Part shown: in pieces, positions 9,559-21,254 of the stretch | Position numbering within the stretch: the stretch's first letter is position 1 | Layout: each line of letters opens with the position of its first letter | Assembly (NCBI GenBank): GCA_020740775.1 | Contig: JAHEWK010000003.1 | Span: forward strand, 1,612,001 to 1,676,000 | DNA from: Ilyonectria destructans | Taxonomy: Eukaryota; Ascomycota; Sordariomycetes; Hypocreales; Nectriaceae | Length of the DNA stretch: 64,000 nucleotides | Direction of reading: 5' to 3' | The notes under the pieces: model-generated | The model's input: the letters and a program-made list of their open reading frames with translations, nothing else | What the model was told of the DNA's origin: nothing | Databases searched by the model: none | Position numbers and translations under genes: made by a program

Positions 9559-12297
9559 TCACCATCTGTTGCGCTTGCACTGTCCCGACTTATCCTCGTA
9601 CTGTCCCTTGGGGCAACAGCACTTCTTCTGAGAGTTGTCATAGAGCATGTCCGACTTGCAAGCGCACTGCTTGTTGGAGTACACCATGCCGCTCTTCTTG
9701 CACACGCAAGCGTTGTCATAGTTGCTCCAGGAAGCCTCCTTTCCACAGTCAACCTGGCAGCCCTGAGAAGTCCACAGCTGACCCGAGGGGCAAGCGCAGG
9801 TCTTGCCATTCTCAGTGTACTCCATGCCGCTCTTCTTGCACACACACTTCTTGCCGCTGGAATCCGGGTAGGCCTGGGAGCCGCAATCAAGCTTGCATCC
9901 TTGAGAAGTCCACACCTGTCCCGAGGGGCAAGCACAAGTCTTTCCAGCCTCGGTATACTCCATGCCAGTCTTCTTGCACACACACTTGTTCTCTTTTGAG
10001 TTCCATGTTGCGTCCTTGCCACAGTTGACGGCACAGCAGTTGTTGATGATTTCCTGTCCGTCGGGGCAAGCGCAAGCCTTGGTCTCCTCGTTGAACTTCT
10101 GTCCCTTCTTGGGGCACTCGCACTTGTTGGCTCGAGGGTTGAAGACAGCCACCTTGCCACAGTTAACCTTGCAGCAGTTGTTGATGAGTTCCTGGCCAGG
10201 GGGGCAGGCACAGTTGTTGTTCTCGGGGTTCAGAACCTGGCCCTTCTTGGTGCATTTGCATTTCTTGTCGCGGCCCCGGACAGCATCAGTGCCGCACTTC
10301 AGGACGCAGACCTTGTTGACAAGTTCCTTGGTCGGGGGACAGACACACTTCCTCTCGCCAGTTGGTTCTCGCTCAGAGCCTCCAGTACACTTGGGCTTGC
10401 AGAAGCCGTCCACTAACTCGTCGTAATCAGAGGGGCAGACACACTTCCTATCGCCAGTCGGTTCTCGCTCAGAGCCGCCAGTGCACTTGGGTTCGCAGAC
10501 ACCATCGACGAACTCCTCCTCCACAGGCGTAGTAGGGCATTTGCACTCTCTGTCGCCGGCTGGTTCGCGATCGGAACCTCCCAGACAAACGGGCTTGCAA
10601 ATACCGTCGACGAATTCCTCCTCGATAGGCTTAGTCGGGCATTTGCACTCTCTGTCACCACTTTCTTCGCGATCGGAACCTCCCAGACATACGGGCTTGC
10701 AAATACCGTCGACGAATTCCTCTTCAACAGGCTCAGTTGGGCACTTGCATTCCTTGTCGCCACTTTCTTCGCGCTTGGAGCCTCCGAGGCATACAGGCTT
10801 GCAGATGCCATCAACGAACTCCTCCTCAACAGGCTCAGTTGGGCACTTGCATTCTTTGTCACCACTTTCTTCGCGCTTGGAGCCTCCGAGGCATACGGGC
10901 TTGCAAATACCGTCGACAAATTCCTCCTCAACGGGTTCAGTTGGACACTTGCATTCTTTGTCGCCGTCATCTTCGCGCTTGGAACCTCCCAGACATACGG
11001 GCTTGCAAATGCCGTCAACGAATTCCTCCTCGACAGGCTCAGTTGGGCACTTGCACTTCCTCTCACCACCTTCTTCGCGCTCAGAGCCTCCGAGGCATAC
11101 GGGCTTGCAGATGCCGTCAACAAACTCCTCCTCAACGGGCTCAGTTGGACACTTGCACTTCCTCTCTCCAGCCGGTTCGCGCGTAGAGCCACCAGTGCAT
11201 ACCGGCTTGCAAATGCCTTCAACGAATTCCTCTTCGACGGGCTCAGTTGGACACTTGCACTCTTTGTCGCCACTTTCTTCGCGCTTGGAACCTCCCAGAC
11301 AGATAGGCTTGCAGATGCCGTCAACGAATTCCTCTTCGACAGGCTCGGTTGGACACTTGCACTCTCTCTCTCCAGTCGGTTCGCGCTTAGAGCCACCAGT
11401 GCATACCGGCTTGCAGATACCGTCGACAAATTCTTGCTCTACAGGCGTGGTAGGACATTTGCACTCCTTCTTGCCATCTTTCTCTCGTTCAGAGCCGCCA
11501 GTGCAAACAGGCTTGCAGACCTTGTCAACAAACTCCTCGTCGGTAGGGCAGGCGCACGATCCGTCAGCGGCACGCTCAGAGCCACCGGAGCACTTGGGCT
11601 TGCAGGCGTTGAGGACGGTGACGATCTCCTCGTTCTTGTTGTCGCAGGCACAAGGTCCATTGCCGTACTTAGGACGTGAAGCACCAGTAGGGCACTTGGG
11701 CTTGCAGACACCGCTGACCAAGTCTTCGTCGTCATCGCAAACACATTTTCCTTTGTCGTTGCGTTTAGTCCCGCCAGTGCATTTCGGCTTGCAGACGCCG
11801 CCGAACAAGTCCTCGTCGTCATCGCACACGCAATAGCCTTGTTTGTTGCGCTTGGTTCCGCCAGTACATTGCGGCTTGCAAGCGTTGAGGACGACAACGA
11901 TCTCCTCGCCCCTGGTGTCGCAGGTGCAAGGTCCATTACCGTAACCAGAGCACGACGCACCAGTAGGACACTTGGGCTTGCAGACACCGCTGACCAAGTC
12001 TTCATCGTCATCGCAAACACATTTTCCTTGGTTGTTGCGTTTGGTTCCGCCAGTGCATAGCGGCTTGCAAGCGTTGAGGACGGGGACGATCTCCTCTCCC
12101 TTTTTATCGCAGGTACAAGGACCACTGCCATACTTGGGGCGCGAAGCACCAGTAGGGCAGTTGTTGCGAGTGAAAAGGCGCCCATCGGGCTGGTCACCTC
12201 TCTTCTCGATGCCATCTTCATGGGCACGAGGGTCGGCAGCGGCACTGACTGAGGTCAGGCCGAGAAGGACGTTGAGGGCGAAGTGGTTGAAACGCAT
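9559..12297 (-). CDS. Secreted cysteine-rich tandem-repeat protein
   Basis: This is a single uninterrupted frame of 912 codons. Residues 1-20 (MRFNHFALNVLLGLTSVSAA) form a signal peptide, followed by a Lys-Arg (EKRGDQ) Kex2-like site near residue 32. Residues 46-263 hold cysteine modules of two alternating types, CPTGAS…CTCD…LNACKP and CTGGTKR…CVCDDDEDL…VCKP. Residues 264-603 are ten tandem 34-residue units of the form VCLGGSxREExGDxECKCPTEP…VDGICKP, each with four Cys and a Glu-rich link. Two shortened units follow. The C-terminus (about 665-912) has diverged CPPGQE/CKKxGMEY modules and ends CPKGQYEDKSGQC…RW. The spacing resembles EGF- or TIL-like disulfide modules, but I cannot assign a family. 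It is probably a cell-surface or secreted structural or adhesive protein, or an effector-like one. Confidence 0.85.
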   Translation of the reverse strand: MRFNHFALNVLLGLTSVSAAADPRAHEDGIEKRGDQPDGRLFTRNNCPTGASRPKYGSGPCTCDKKGEEIVPVLNACKPLCTGGTKRNNQGKCVCDDDEDLVSGVCKPKCPTGASCSGYGNGPCTCDTRGEEIVVVLNACKPQCTGGTKRNKQGYCVCDDDEDLFGGVCKPKCTGGTKRNDKGKCVCDDDEDLVSGVCKPKCPTGASRPKYGNGPCACDNKNEEIVTVLNACKPKCSGGSERAADGSCACPTDEEFVDKVCKPVCTGGSEREKDGKKECKCPTTPVEQEFVDGICKPVCTGGSKREPTGERECKCPTEPVEEEFVDGICKPICLGGSKREESGDKECKCPTEPVEEEFVEGICKPVCTGGSTREPAGERKCKCPTEPVEEEFVDGICKPVCLGGSEREEGGERKCKCPTEPVEEEFVDGICKPVCLGGSKREDDGDKECKCPTEPVEEEFVDGICKPVCLGGSKREESGDKECKCPTEPVEEEFVDGICKPVCLGGSKREESGDKECKCPTEPVEEEFVDGICKPVCLGGSDREESGDRECKCPTKPIEEEFVDGICKPVCLGGSDREPAGDRECKCPTTPVEEEFVDGVCEPKCTGGSEREPTGDRKCVCPSDYDELVDGFCKPKCTGGSEREPTGERKCVCPPTKELVNKVCVLKCGTDAVRGRDKKCKCTKKGQVLNPENNNCACPPGQELINNCCKVNCGKVAVFNPRANKCECPKKGQKFNEETKACACPDGQEIINNCCAVNCGKDATWNSKENKCVCKKTGMEYTEAGKTCACPSGQVWTSQGCKLDCGSQAYPDSSGKKCVCKKSGMEYTENGKTCACPSGQLWTSQGCQVDCGKEASWSNYDNACVCKKSGMVYSNKQCACKSDMLYDNSQKKCCCPKGQYEDKSGQCKRNRW
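10489..11508 (-). repeat. Ten tandem 102-bp coding repeats
   Basis: Ten consecutive in-frame copies of a 102-bp unit encode 34 residues each, with conserved Cys at unit positions 2, 16, 18 and 32. The sixth to ninth units are almost identical at the protein level, which points to recent expansion or homogenisation. The unit is a multiple of three, so copy-number changes keep the frame. Confidence 0.9.
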
Positions 12298-15200
12298 GAT
12301 GGCAAGTTGTGGATGCCGTCCAGGGGCGTAAAATAGAAAGAAGAGTTAAAGTTGGGCTTTCCCAAGACAAACTAAGCTGAAGCTCGTCTTTGTAGGGAAT
12401 GATGATGTTGGCGTAGGGAATCCAAGAGTTCGGGGAGATGAGAGCGGCAGTCGAAGAATATATAACATTGTTGGACATGAGAGCCGGAGTCGAATTTTAC
12501 ATGCAACCACGGTGTCTCCGATGAACAACCATGTTCCCTACTCAGCTCAGTACCAGCTCCAATGTGCAAGATGTGTGGCGTTATCCTCACAACAATCTAG
12601 ACCATGCAAGATGTAGCTACTTCGTTGCCACAACTGATTAATACTCGATTCATTACTCCATAATGAGGTAGGATGGTAAAGTCTTAGCCAACAGTCTTTG
12701 TTCATAAGCCCGCCATGGCCTCAGAAGGCAACAAATATCAGCCTCACTGCAGTATACCTTGTACATCCACAACGCTAAGCGCTTCAAATCACGAGAGCAC
12801 TCTGCGTTTTTACCAGTTCTAGACTGACTAGCCCAAAGCTCCCCTGCACAGCGTGTGTCGATGTTTGGGGGCGTTAACTGGTCAAATGGCACGCCACTCG
12901 AGCCATCAGCGACCACCCTTACGCAGGTCCCCGCAAGGCAAGACAATACTCGGGCAAGCCACGGAGCATGGCCTTGCAAAGAAATATTGATTACGAGTCA
13001 GCGCTGGAGGCGTGCACCGGCCGGTCAGCTATAACCGTTATGCATCAAACAAGTGGCGGCCTGTCGGTTCGGGTTTAATCGTCAGATTCCGCACGCTCAT
13101 CCGCTGGTTGAAGTCAATTATCAACAAATGCTGAAGATGCTCAACAGATTTCTCTTCTAAAAGGAGTGAGAATCCATTGTCCAAGGCACACCCGACAATG
13201 GCTCGCACCTGCCGAGATCCGACAACCGATCTCCCGGTTTCTTGGCAACACACAGAGTCTCGGACTCTCGGTCTAGTTGTCTTGGCGGTTTGCAACCTTA
13301 ACTGCGCGTTCGGCTAGACTCGAAGAGACAGCCACCATCAATAGCGCGGAATGCAAGGCTGAGCGATGCCATTTAAGTATGCGTCGTGGCTTGTCCATTT
13401 ACGGCATGTCCGTTCATAAGTGGAAATTGTGCAACCGTGTGAGTCCGGTATTGCCGGTCGGAGATTGTGCCTGAGCCTTAGGGTTCCAGCTAACTGGCGC
13501 CTCCCCAACGTGCAATCCAAGCCAAAATCGAGCGCAATTGAACCCCATTTGTTGGCTTCTAGAAGATAGCAAAGCGCAGAAATTTGCCAGGTTAAGAAAT
13601 GAAAGAAAAACATTGAGATTAATTTGGGAAGAAACTCAATTCAAACATTCTCGGTGTGCAATTGGGGATGCTGATCCTATGCTTGCAGGGTGGGTTGGAG
13701 CTGAAACTCGCAGTCTGTGTGAAAACGTGACGCAATGGCGTCTGTATTGACCATGTCCTGTCTTCCACTAATCCTCAATAAGAAACATCCAACGCCCGCC
13801 GCTGAAGTGCGCTAGCCATGTCCTGCTGAGATAGAAAGAGGAGTTAGCTTGGTGGCGAGACGTTGGATAGAGGAGGCGTCTGGGTTATTGCTCTAAGCCC
13901 TCTTGGAGTGCATGGAGGGCAAGAACACTTTGACATTACCCGGGTGGTCGAGGGATCGGTAGTTTCCCCTTGCCGCTAGCCACTAACATGGTCAATGACC
14001 AGAAAACATGTAACAATAGAGTAAGGATCAATCCGAGGGACCGGGAGGCCGTAGCGCACGCCCCGACTTTTGAACATATTGGAACTATCGGAACTTTATT
14101 ACAAGCATCAGCAATAAGCTAATATTTTTAGAGCTAGAAAAGTGGCTGGAAACAGCCATGAGGACAGTATCGCCACAAGAGATACTACTTGAAACCATAG
14201 GCTGTTCAGCCAAGTAATAATCGTAGTTGGAAAAGTACGCGAACTGATCATTGTCGAGGGCACCAGTCCGAATGCGTCAAGGTAGCAACGCCCAATTTCA
14301 GTCTGGACTCGGCCGCTGATGCATTGGAGTTTATATGATCACTCGTATCATAATGTCTAATTGGCTTTGATATTTTTAACTAATTTACGCTCTTCTTTTG
14401 ATCAATTTAAGATGTAGGTTAAAGATACAGTTAGGGTAAGCAGCCGGATCTTCTCCCGCTCCTTAGCGAACAGTGACCGATTTTAATGCCCGAGTGCGGC
14501 CTCGGCCCAGATGCTGTTTCCCCGTGAGCATCCCATGTTACCACGGGCGGAGTTGGCACCCTTTCGGGCAAGCCACGAGCCACCACACTGGAAACAGGTC
14601 GGCCATGTTCTTGTTGCCTGGACCTGTCTAGACGAGATCTAGAGCCGGATGTAGGCTCTTAGCGCTGGAGATCAACTGATTGTTACTCTCCGATGGAGCC
14701 GAGCTCAAAAGTAAGCTTTCTTTTTTGCGACAGGTTGAGGGTTGCATCGGGCTGGACGATAGCGTTGACGAGGGAGGAGGATTAGCCGTGCCATGTGTCA
14801 ATGCGTCCCGGCAGGTTCTGGATGAGGGTTGCAGCCTCTGAGTTCCCGCTGGCTGATCACAGGTACGGTGCGCTGCCTGCATGATGCAGGGGAGAAGCCA
14901 GGCCAACAGCAAGATGCCAATGGTGATTGCCCTGCCGTGTAGAGCCCCTCTGTCGGCTGGTAAATAAGTGATGACTTTTCTCGTGTCATGCCATGCCGTC
15001 ATATTTCAAATATCACACCCCCCGTAAGTAACTGGCTGAGTGGCTTCGTTTGCATTTAGCCTGATGCCTCAAATGGGCGGCTCCATGCTAGGTTATCGGT
15101 GCCCATGAGAGGTCCTCCAAGCTCCTTCTACGTAGTAAGATCATTTCCGAGTCTAGAACACGGCCAGAAATAGGTCATAGGCAAACCAGGCGCCATTGCA

Positions 15201-17503
15201 CCAACTCTCAGGTCTGTTCCAAGCGCCACACCAACTCATAGCCTTGGCGGGCGGTGGCCCCAAAGTCCTCGCTACGAGTGTGCCAGTCGGGTCGTCGGCC
15301 GCCAGTTGACCGAGGGCAACAACACAAGAGTGAGTGGGAGGGGGGGTACCTCAGCGCTAGCGGCAGAGATGCAAAGCAAACAACAATGTATCAAACGAGG
15401 CGTTGGGCGATGAGCTGAGCTGGAGTGTGCACGTTGGATTTCAGCCCGTTCATAGATCTGGTCTGGACTTGGTTTTCAAATCTCTCTCCTCTACATAGCC
15501 GTCAGCAGTGAGCCTTGGCAGTCTAAGTCACCCCGCGATGTTTACTCCCAAGGCTTGGTTATGCTTAGCGACATACGGTGATTAATTGCCCGAGGTTTGT
15601 CAATAAAATCCTCGGGGCTGTTGGCTTGGGCTTATTGTACGAGTCAATCATGAGCTAGATTGCCATTCTTGTTCCTGGTTCAACGGCCAGGGGCACGATT
15701 CACCCCGCACTTGTTCCTGCAGCAAGCATCGGCTAGGCCCGAAAGGCAGTAGAATGCCAATAGCGTGAAATGCCTAGCCGTGTCATGACGACTCTAACCA
15801 GTAATTATGTGTCTTCACAAATGGAAGTTGTGTATCTCAATTCCCGCCGGAGTTCTTGGTCTTGACTCTTAATTCCCTAAATTTAACTCATATCCACATC
15901 CTGGGGCACCACCCCTCACCCGCGCGGAGAATTAAGACTAAATTTAGACACATTTCAACCTAGTGACAAAATGAGGACATGCATGTGTGTGTTTCTGGGG
16001 ATAATCTAAACATCATTGTGCTGGGACTCCCGACTCTGATCGCCTAGGCCAATAACGCGCTCTGCTAGCCAGAGGCACGTACGCAAGGGCAAAAGGCGTT
16101 CCTGCATGTCAAGTTGTAAGAGTGATGTAAGTGGCATGCACATTCAACACGATCGGTCAACCGCTAGTCCTCTCCTAGAAATGACGCGGGCCCACCGTTA
16201 GAATGTGTTGAGAGCCTCGGCCGAAAAAGAAAAGGATGGGCTTCGCTTGATGTGGCAGAAGAGGCGCCAAGGTTTCTGGCCTTTCACATTCAAGTGTAGG
16301 GTAGGCTGGATCGATTCGGCCTGGCGATCAAGATCTCATTCAACTAGGCAATTCATCGTGCCGCTAGTCACGAACAAGACAAGGCGTCAGCATTCCTGGC
16401 GGGAATAGCGTGTGGGCAAATCCGAGGGTCTAGAAGAGCTTGGCACCTCCGAGCTTGTGGGAGCTGTTCGGCCGTTTCAGCCTTGTCGGGAAAATGGCGA
16501 AACCTTGCCGCCCACTAGCAAACGTGTGCGCTGGTCATGTAGAAATTCCAAAGGTGGCTGGAAGAGATCAATAGGACAATAACATCCCAAAACGGCTCGC
16601 TCTTAATTCACGCTGCCACGAGCACAGAGTCCACCAGGGCGATGAGAGCCGCAAATGGAAAGGCGTGAGAACTGACTGCAGCTGAAGTATGCGAGACCAC
16701 ACACACAGGAGTTGAACTAAAGAAAGTTAGCCAACAACGGTCATTGCCCGTCTAGACCTGAGTCGCCAAGGAATTGTGTTGCCTGATTGGCTCCTCGCAG
16801 TCTCCGATGCACCCGAAGCATTGCCAAGGGAGAATAGATGATACCCCGGAAAAACGGCAAAGCCTTGCAAGGTAGTATGAATTATCGAAAGCCTCCTCGG
16901 CCTCGGGTATCTTCCCCAGTGGCGTGTTCTCCCGTCTTGCCTCGGCAGAGGTGGGCGAAGCCCGCAGCACAGCTGCGCGTCGTGAGCCAATGCCTCAAGC
17001 CAAAGCACTACGGAGTTCATGGGTTGCTGACGCTCGTACAACGGTGCAGAACAGCCAAGAGTTGGATGATGTTTTGTTTAGTACTAGAAGAACTTGGATT
17101 TAGCTGCACGTTAGTAAACACATCGGGACTGGACTGTTGAGTCTACGAGGATCTGGAGGGTGGGTGGCCACGAGCATGCTTTTGTCTTGATGTAGGGTAG
17201 CTAATGGGCTGGATGATGGACAACAGAGGACCGTTGTGAATTAGGTACATGCGAGAATGCAATGCGGACGGTAGCATAGTAAGAATGATTTATCTCAACT
17301 AACTATATCCTACTTGGCGAAAAGAAGAAGCCTTTGCAAAAGTTGGTGACACTGTTCCTTGCCAAAATTGACCCAGGTGTCCCTTAATACACATTTCTAG
17401 CCTCTAATATGTGCCACAAAATCCAGGTCTCATACAAATTTCCCAGATAATTACATTCATAATATCCCACACAACAAAAAAGAAAGTATCTTCAAGGTAT
17501 TCT
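12298..17503. other. 5.2-kb gene-free region
   Basis: Beyond the promoter at its left end I see no supported gene on either strand. Open frames are short (the longest is about 124 codons, 14628-15002 minus) and lack motifs. Base composition is mixed and not obviously AT-skewed. I see no long terminal repeats, inverted repeats or tRNAs. It may be an extended regulatory region, a noncoding transcript or old decayed sequence. Confidence 0.4.
12458..12464 (-). promoter_or_regulatory. TATA box of the repeat-protein gene
   Basis: TATATAT on the minus strand lies about 160 bp upstream of the ATG at 12297, with a pyrimidine-rich stretch in between. This suits a strongly transcribed, TATA-driven secreted-protein gene. 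Called by position and motif only. Confidence 0.4.
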
Positions 17504-19107
17504 CTAGTCAGTCTTGATGAGCTTGTTCTCAAACCACCTAGCGAATTTCACCGAAGGAATATCGACAGCCCGCCAGAAAATATCAGCACACCAGATGACG
17601 GCTGGTATGCAGAAGCAGGCACCCAAAAAGAAACCGGCAGTATACCACTCTCCCTCAATGCCAGTCACACCCCAAGCCCACTTCATCCAATGCATGCCAA
17701 TGACTTTCAATACTGGCCCATGCATCAGATACAAAGCGTACGAGATTTTACCGAAGTACTGAGCAATGCTGGAATTGAAGACTCGCTGCCACCATGCTGA
17801 GTGACCCACGCCAAGGACAAAGACAGCTGCACCGAAGCCTTGCCAATATCGAAACCCCTCGTGTGCCCACCACTCAGGGATTAGCGAGGTCAGATACACC
17901 CAACCGGGAGTCTTTGAGCCGCCCGAGTCAGGTTGACTCAGAAAGTATAACCCAATGATGGCGACTAGGTTCCAGAATACCAACTTAGTTGTTGAATGAG
18001 CTGGCTTGGATTCCTTTTCTCTTTCTTCCGACGGCAAGGCAGGAGGTGGGATATGGGCACCGCGAATATGATCCCACTCAACGAGAGCCATCCCGCTGAG
18101 GAACAAAAGAAATTCCCATCTGGAGTTGTAATAGGTGACGTATGTAACGACCGCAAGGGTCAGGAATCGGTATTGAGTTCGGAGGCGGGCAGTCCCCAAG
18201 ATGACGAGAAATAGATAGAGCGAACAGCGGAACTCAACAGGGATAGTCCACAAATGAGCGTCATAAACTAGAGTTTCTATTAGTATGAGCAAGTCAGGGA
18301 TAGCCAAAGTGACTTACTGCGGAATCCGCCATAGTGCTCCCAGCTGAACACCTTAAAGCCCCCGAAGATAGCACCGGCCCATTGCACCCACTGCTCATGT
18401 GCAGTAGAAAGCATCTTGGGATGAACTTCCCTAACCTTTCTCAGATAGGTTGGATTCATAGCGAACGCGCGAGTCCACTCGAATACACCCATGCGGATGA
18501 GGCAGACAACCATAAAGGTAGAAATAGTAGTCGGAAGGAAGAGACGAATAGCACGGCGGAAGACCATAGAACTCAAGCCAGTAGAAAAGTCCTTGACATT
18601 GCCGCTGCGGATGTTTTTTATAGGTCTGTAGGAGAGAGCATAGCCAGAGATGACGAAGAAGACGCAGACAGCAGCCGGTCCCGCGTAAAATAGCTTTATA
18701 AAAGGCAGTCGTACGATCTCATAGTGCCCGCCGTTGAAGCCCCAGCCATTGGCTATGGCAAAGGTTGAGTATGAGTAGTGACAATGGAAGACAAAGAGCG
18801 CAGCCATGCCCCTCATGCCGTCGAGATAGGCGGTGGGGCCTAGTTTCGCCGGGCGGATCTGCTCACGCATACTGCGGCCCTGGAGAAAGCTAGGGACGAA
18901 GAACCAGGCGAGGCGGACGATGAGGACGCGCCAGTGGGTGGACCGGATGTAAAACACCGGGGACAGGAGCTTGCTGGCCCATGTCGCAACGGAGAAACGC
19001 TGGGTTGGGTAGATGGACTTGTCGAGAATGGAATCGGATTGGGATGGGTCGATGAGGAGACCGACGCTCTCCTCGGAGGCGAGGGAGCTGTGCGTAGGGT
19101 CGTTCAT
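17504..19107 (-). CDS. Acyltransferase_3 family membrane protein
   Basis: Two exons, 19107-18318 and 18267-17504, are joined across a 50-bp intron (GTAAGT donor, TACTAAT-like branch, CTCTAG acceptor) to give 517 residues. The product has the hallmarks of PF01757: an N-terminal YLDGMRGMAALFVFHCHY segment with the conserved Arg and His, VFFVISGYALSYRPI, then HLWTIPVEFR just after the splice site, and about ten hydrophobic segments. The C-terminal helix SYALYLMHGPVL is also typical. Such enzymes transfer acyl groups to sugars or metabolites at membranes, and fungal members often sit in or near secondary-metabolism loci. No biosynthetic core gene is adjacent here, so the substrate is unknown. Confidence 0.85.
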
Positions 19108-21145
19108 TGTCCAGCAGGAACGGTGGTGACGTAGTTGGAAACCGAAGACGAATGGTGCTCGGCAAAGGATCGTGGGGCTCGAGGGGTGAAGGAGCGACGA
19201 GGGCGATGGAGGCCCAGATAGAAGAGATCGGTGCTCTTTCTATCACATTGGGTATATTCTCAGGTCATTGAGGCAAGGAAATTGGCGTCGTTGGTGAAGG
19301 CAAACGGGGGCCGAAAGGACAGTTGGACGAGGGGGGAGGAGAAAGAATAAACACGTCGGGGCTACGCGCGTATAATATTGCAGCCAGATCAATCTCTCTG
19401 TTGGTCGTCTCGATCGGCACAGTGCTCTTCATGGGGGCTTCAGCCGGGAACCCAGCCGACGTGGATGCTAGTGACCCCTGACGCCTGCTTCCACAAGAGC
19501 GTATTTCTGCCATGAATGGAAACAAGCATACGTACATGGAGATGCACACCTTGCTCGCTCGGCTGCCGGTCCAGTTACAGAAGTCCCACGGCAGGGGCGG
19601 TTGCGAAAGGGCGCCCACCCCATGTTCAGCCCGGTTTTATGACGCTGGGGCGGAGCATCAACTGGAGGCTCTGAGCCTTAGCTGTCTTGAAGCATGGTTA
19701 GATGTGGACCGATCGGCAGACGTGCACCCGTCGAGACATCCGTCGAGACAACACATGTTTGCTGTATACCAAAAATAACCAGCATATCCTTCCCGTTGCG
19801 TCGATGGCGCAACAGCACGCAACGACAGCAACACACGGCGCGCGTGGGATCCGAAGGGGGATCGGGAAGATCGGGGAATTTTACTGGGCTTACCCAGGAA
19901 GGGCAAACGCCCGTTTCGCCCCTTTTCCGGGCCCCCCTGGCCCTTGATCTGCAAAGGCTTCTTTTGGCGCCTGGAGGGGGGCAGCCGCAGTTCAGCCCTG
20001 CTCGTGCCTGCAGCCTGGTCACGGTGATCCTGGATGGCGAAAAGGAGATGCAAGGGACAGCCGGGACGGCGACCCAATGACCATCACCATCTCGCCTTGT
20101 TCAATTTCCACTGTATTCTGTTGGTGGTCAGATATACTACAGTGGCCCATATCTCTCGTATTGTGCGGGTCCTGGGCTTCATCCATTCACAACCCCCCTG
20201 TGACAGTCTACTCTGTCTGAAGCGCGTTACAGGCGGTTACTGTTTCACGCCCTCCATCCGAGCCGGCTTCCGTTCCATACCCGGTCGGAGGTCCGGCCCA
20301 GCCTTGCCAGATGTTCATATAAAATGCTCAATAAGATTAGGCGAGATGCTCGGCGTGCTTTTAAAGTTAAGAGTCGGCGGGACAAGCGTTCCGTGCAGAG
20401 CGCTATGGCACCCCGGCGCGCGCGCTGAAGCTACGCGATCCGCGTACCGGACGACCCCTGGCCCACGCATGGGAGCTGGAGGGGGCAGAGCAGCTGCAAT
20501 CTTGGATGTGCTTGTGCAATGAATGCTGAATGAAGAATGTGGGAGATGCGACAATAGAGGGCTAGGATTGACTGAAGCACCCTGAATGATATCACTACAG
20601 GACTGTATCCTCTCTCATGGCAGTGTTCAAGAAATCAAGACCTCCGATTTAGTTACTCCGTGGTCGATCGTGCGTCAGACACGCCAAGATGCCCTACCTA
20701 CCCCAGACTTGGCTAGCAATAAATAGCCTCCTTCCAGCGACGAGCTAGAGCGATCCTCCTAGAGGCCAAAAACACATTTGTGCGGGTCGGATGTTTCCCT
20801 GGCTAGCGCAGATTTAGTCGAACTGCAGTCTTTATCGTGGCCCGATTAACGGCCAGGTTCGAGTGAGAGGATCTCTGGGAGTTGAACTGAGGGCACTGCG
20901 CATGGCAATTTTGGAGATTTAGAATGGGTTCGAGTTGACCAGAAGGTGGTTGATGCCTTGGGTCATTCCAGCTGAACCGAGGAGTGCGCCAGTCAACCGG
21001 AGCTGAGCTGGAGGAAGGGGTGCTTGCGACGCGTGCTCGAATCCTACCTTGCCGATCAATCCCCTTCCAGCTTCAAGGTATTGGGGTCCAAAGCACCGCA
21101 ACAAGTGAACGGGAATGGAGCAAAAGAGAAAAAGACCAAAAAATT
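19108..21145. other. 2-kb intergenic, partly GC-rich
   Basis: Overlapping open frames on both strands between 19658 and 20522 reflect GC-rich sequence and have no recognisable motif. The first part is the promoter of the acyltransferase gene. A T6 tract on the minus strand at 21138-21143 is the Pol III terminator of the adjacent tRNA. Confidence 0.45.
21138..21143 (-). terminator. Pol III terminator of tRNA-Ser
   Basis: Six T residues on the minus strand begin three bases after the tRNA 3' end, as RNA polymerase III needs for release. Confidence 0.7.
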
Positions 21146-21254
21146 CGTCACCTGCAGGATTCGAACCTACGCGACCGAAGTCACAGCCTATCATAGACCG
21201 ATGATGAGCACCGACGATAGCAGGGCTGCGCGTTAACCACTCCGCCAAAGTGAC
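21146..21254 (-). tRNA. tRNA-Ser(GCT) with intron
   Basis: On the minus strand GTCACTT pairs with AGGTGAC as a 7-bp acceptor stem, and the discriminator is G, as in eukaryotic Ser tRNAs. The D arm has GAGTGGTTAA. The anticodon stem CAGCC/GGCTG encloses CT-GCT-A, giving anticodon GCT at 21221-21219. A 28-nt intron (21217-21190) follows position 37, the canonical eukaryotic site. A long variable arm with a GAC/GTC stem (class II) and the T-loop TTCGAAT complete the fold. It decodes AGC/AGU. Confidence 0.92.

Noticed and set aside
10413..11836. Long open frames on both strands over the cysteine-repeat gene
   Set aside because: They are periodic shadows of the 102-bp coding repeat and lack a sensible composition. 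The 912-codon frame has the signal peptide and conserved Cys.
14628..15002. 124-codon minus frame with a hydrophobic stretch
   Set aside because: No motif, no promoter context and no homologous feature. It is compatible with chance in mixed-composition DNA.
19658..20522. Overlapping open frames on both strands
   Set aside because: GC-rich sequence with few chance stops. The translations are Arg/Pro/Ser-rich and show no domain.
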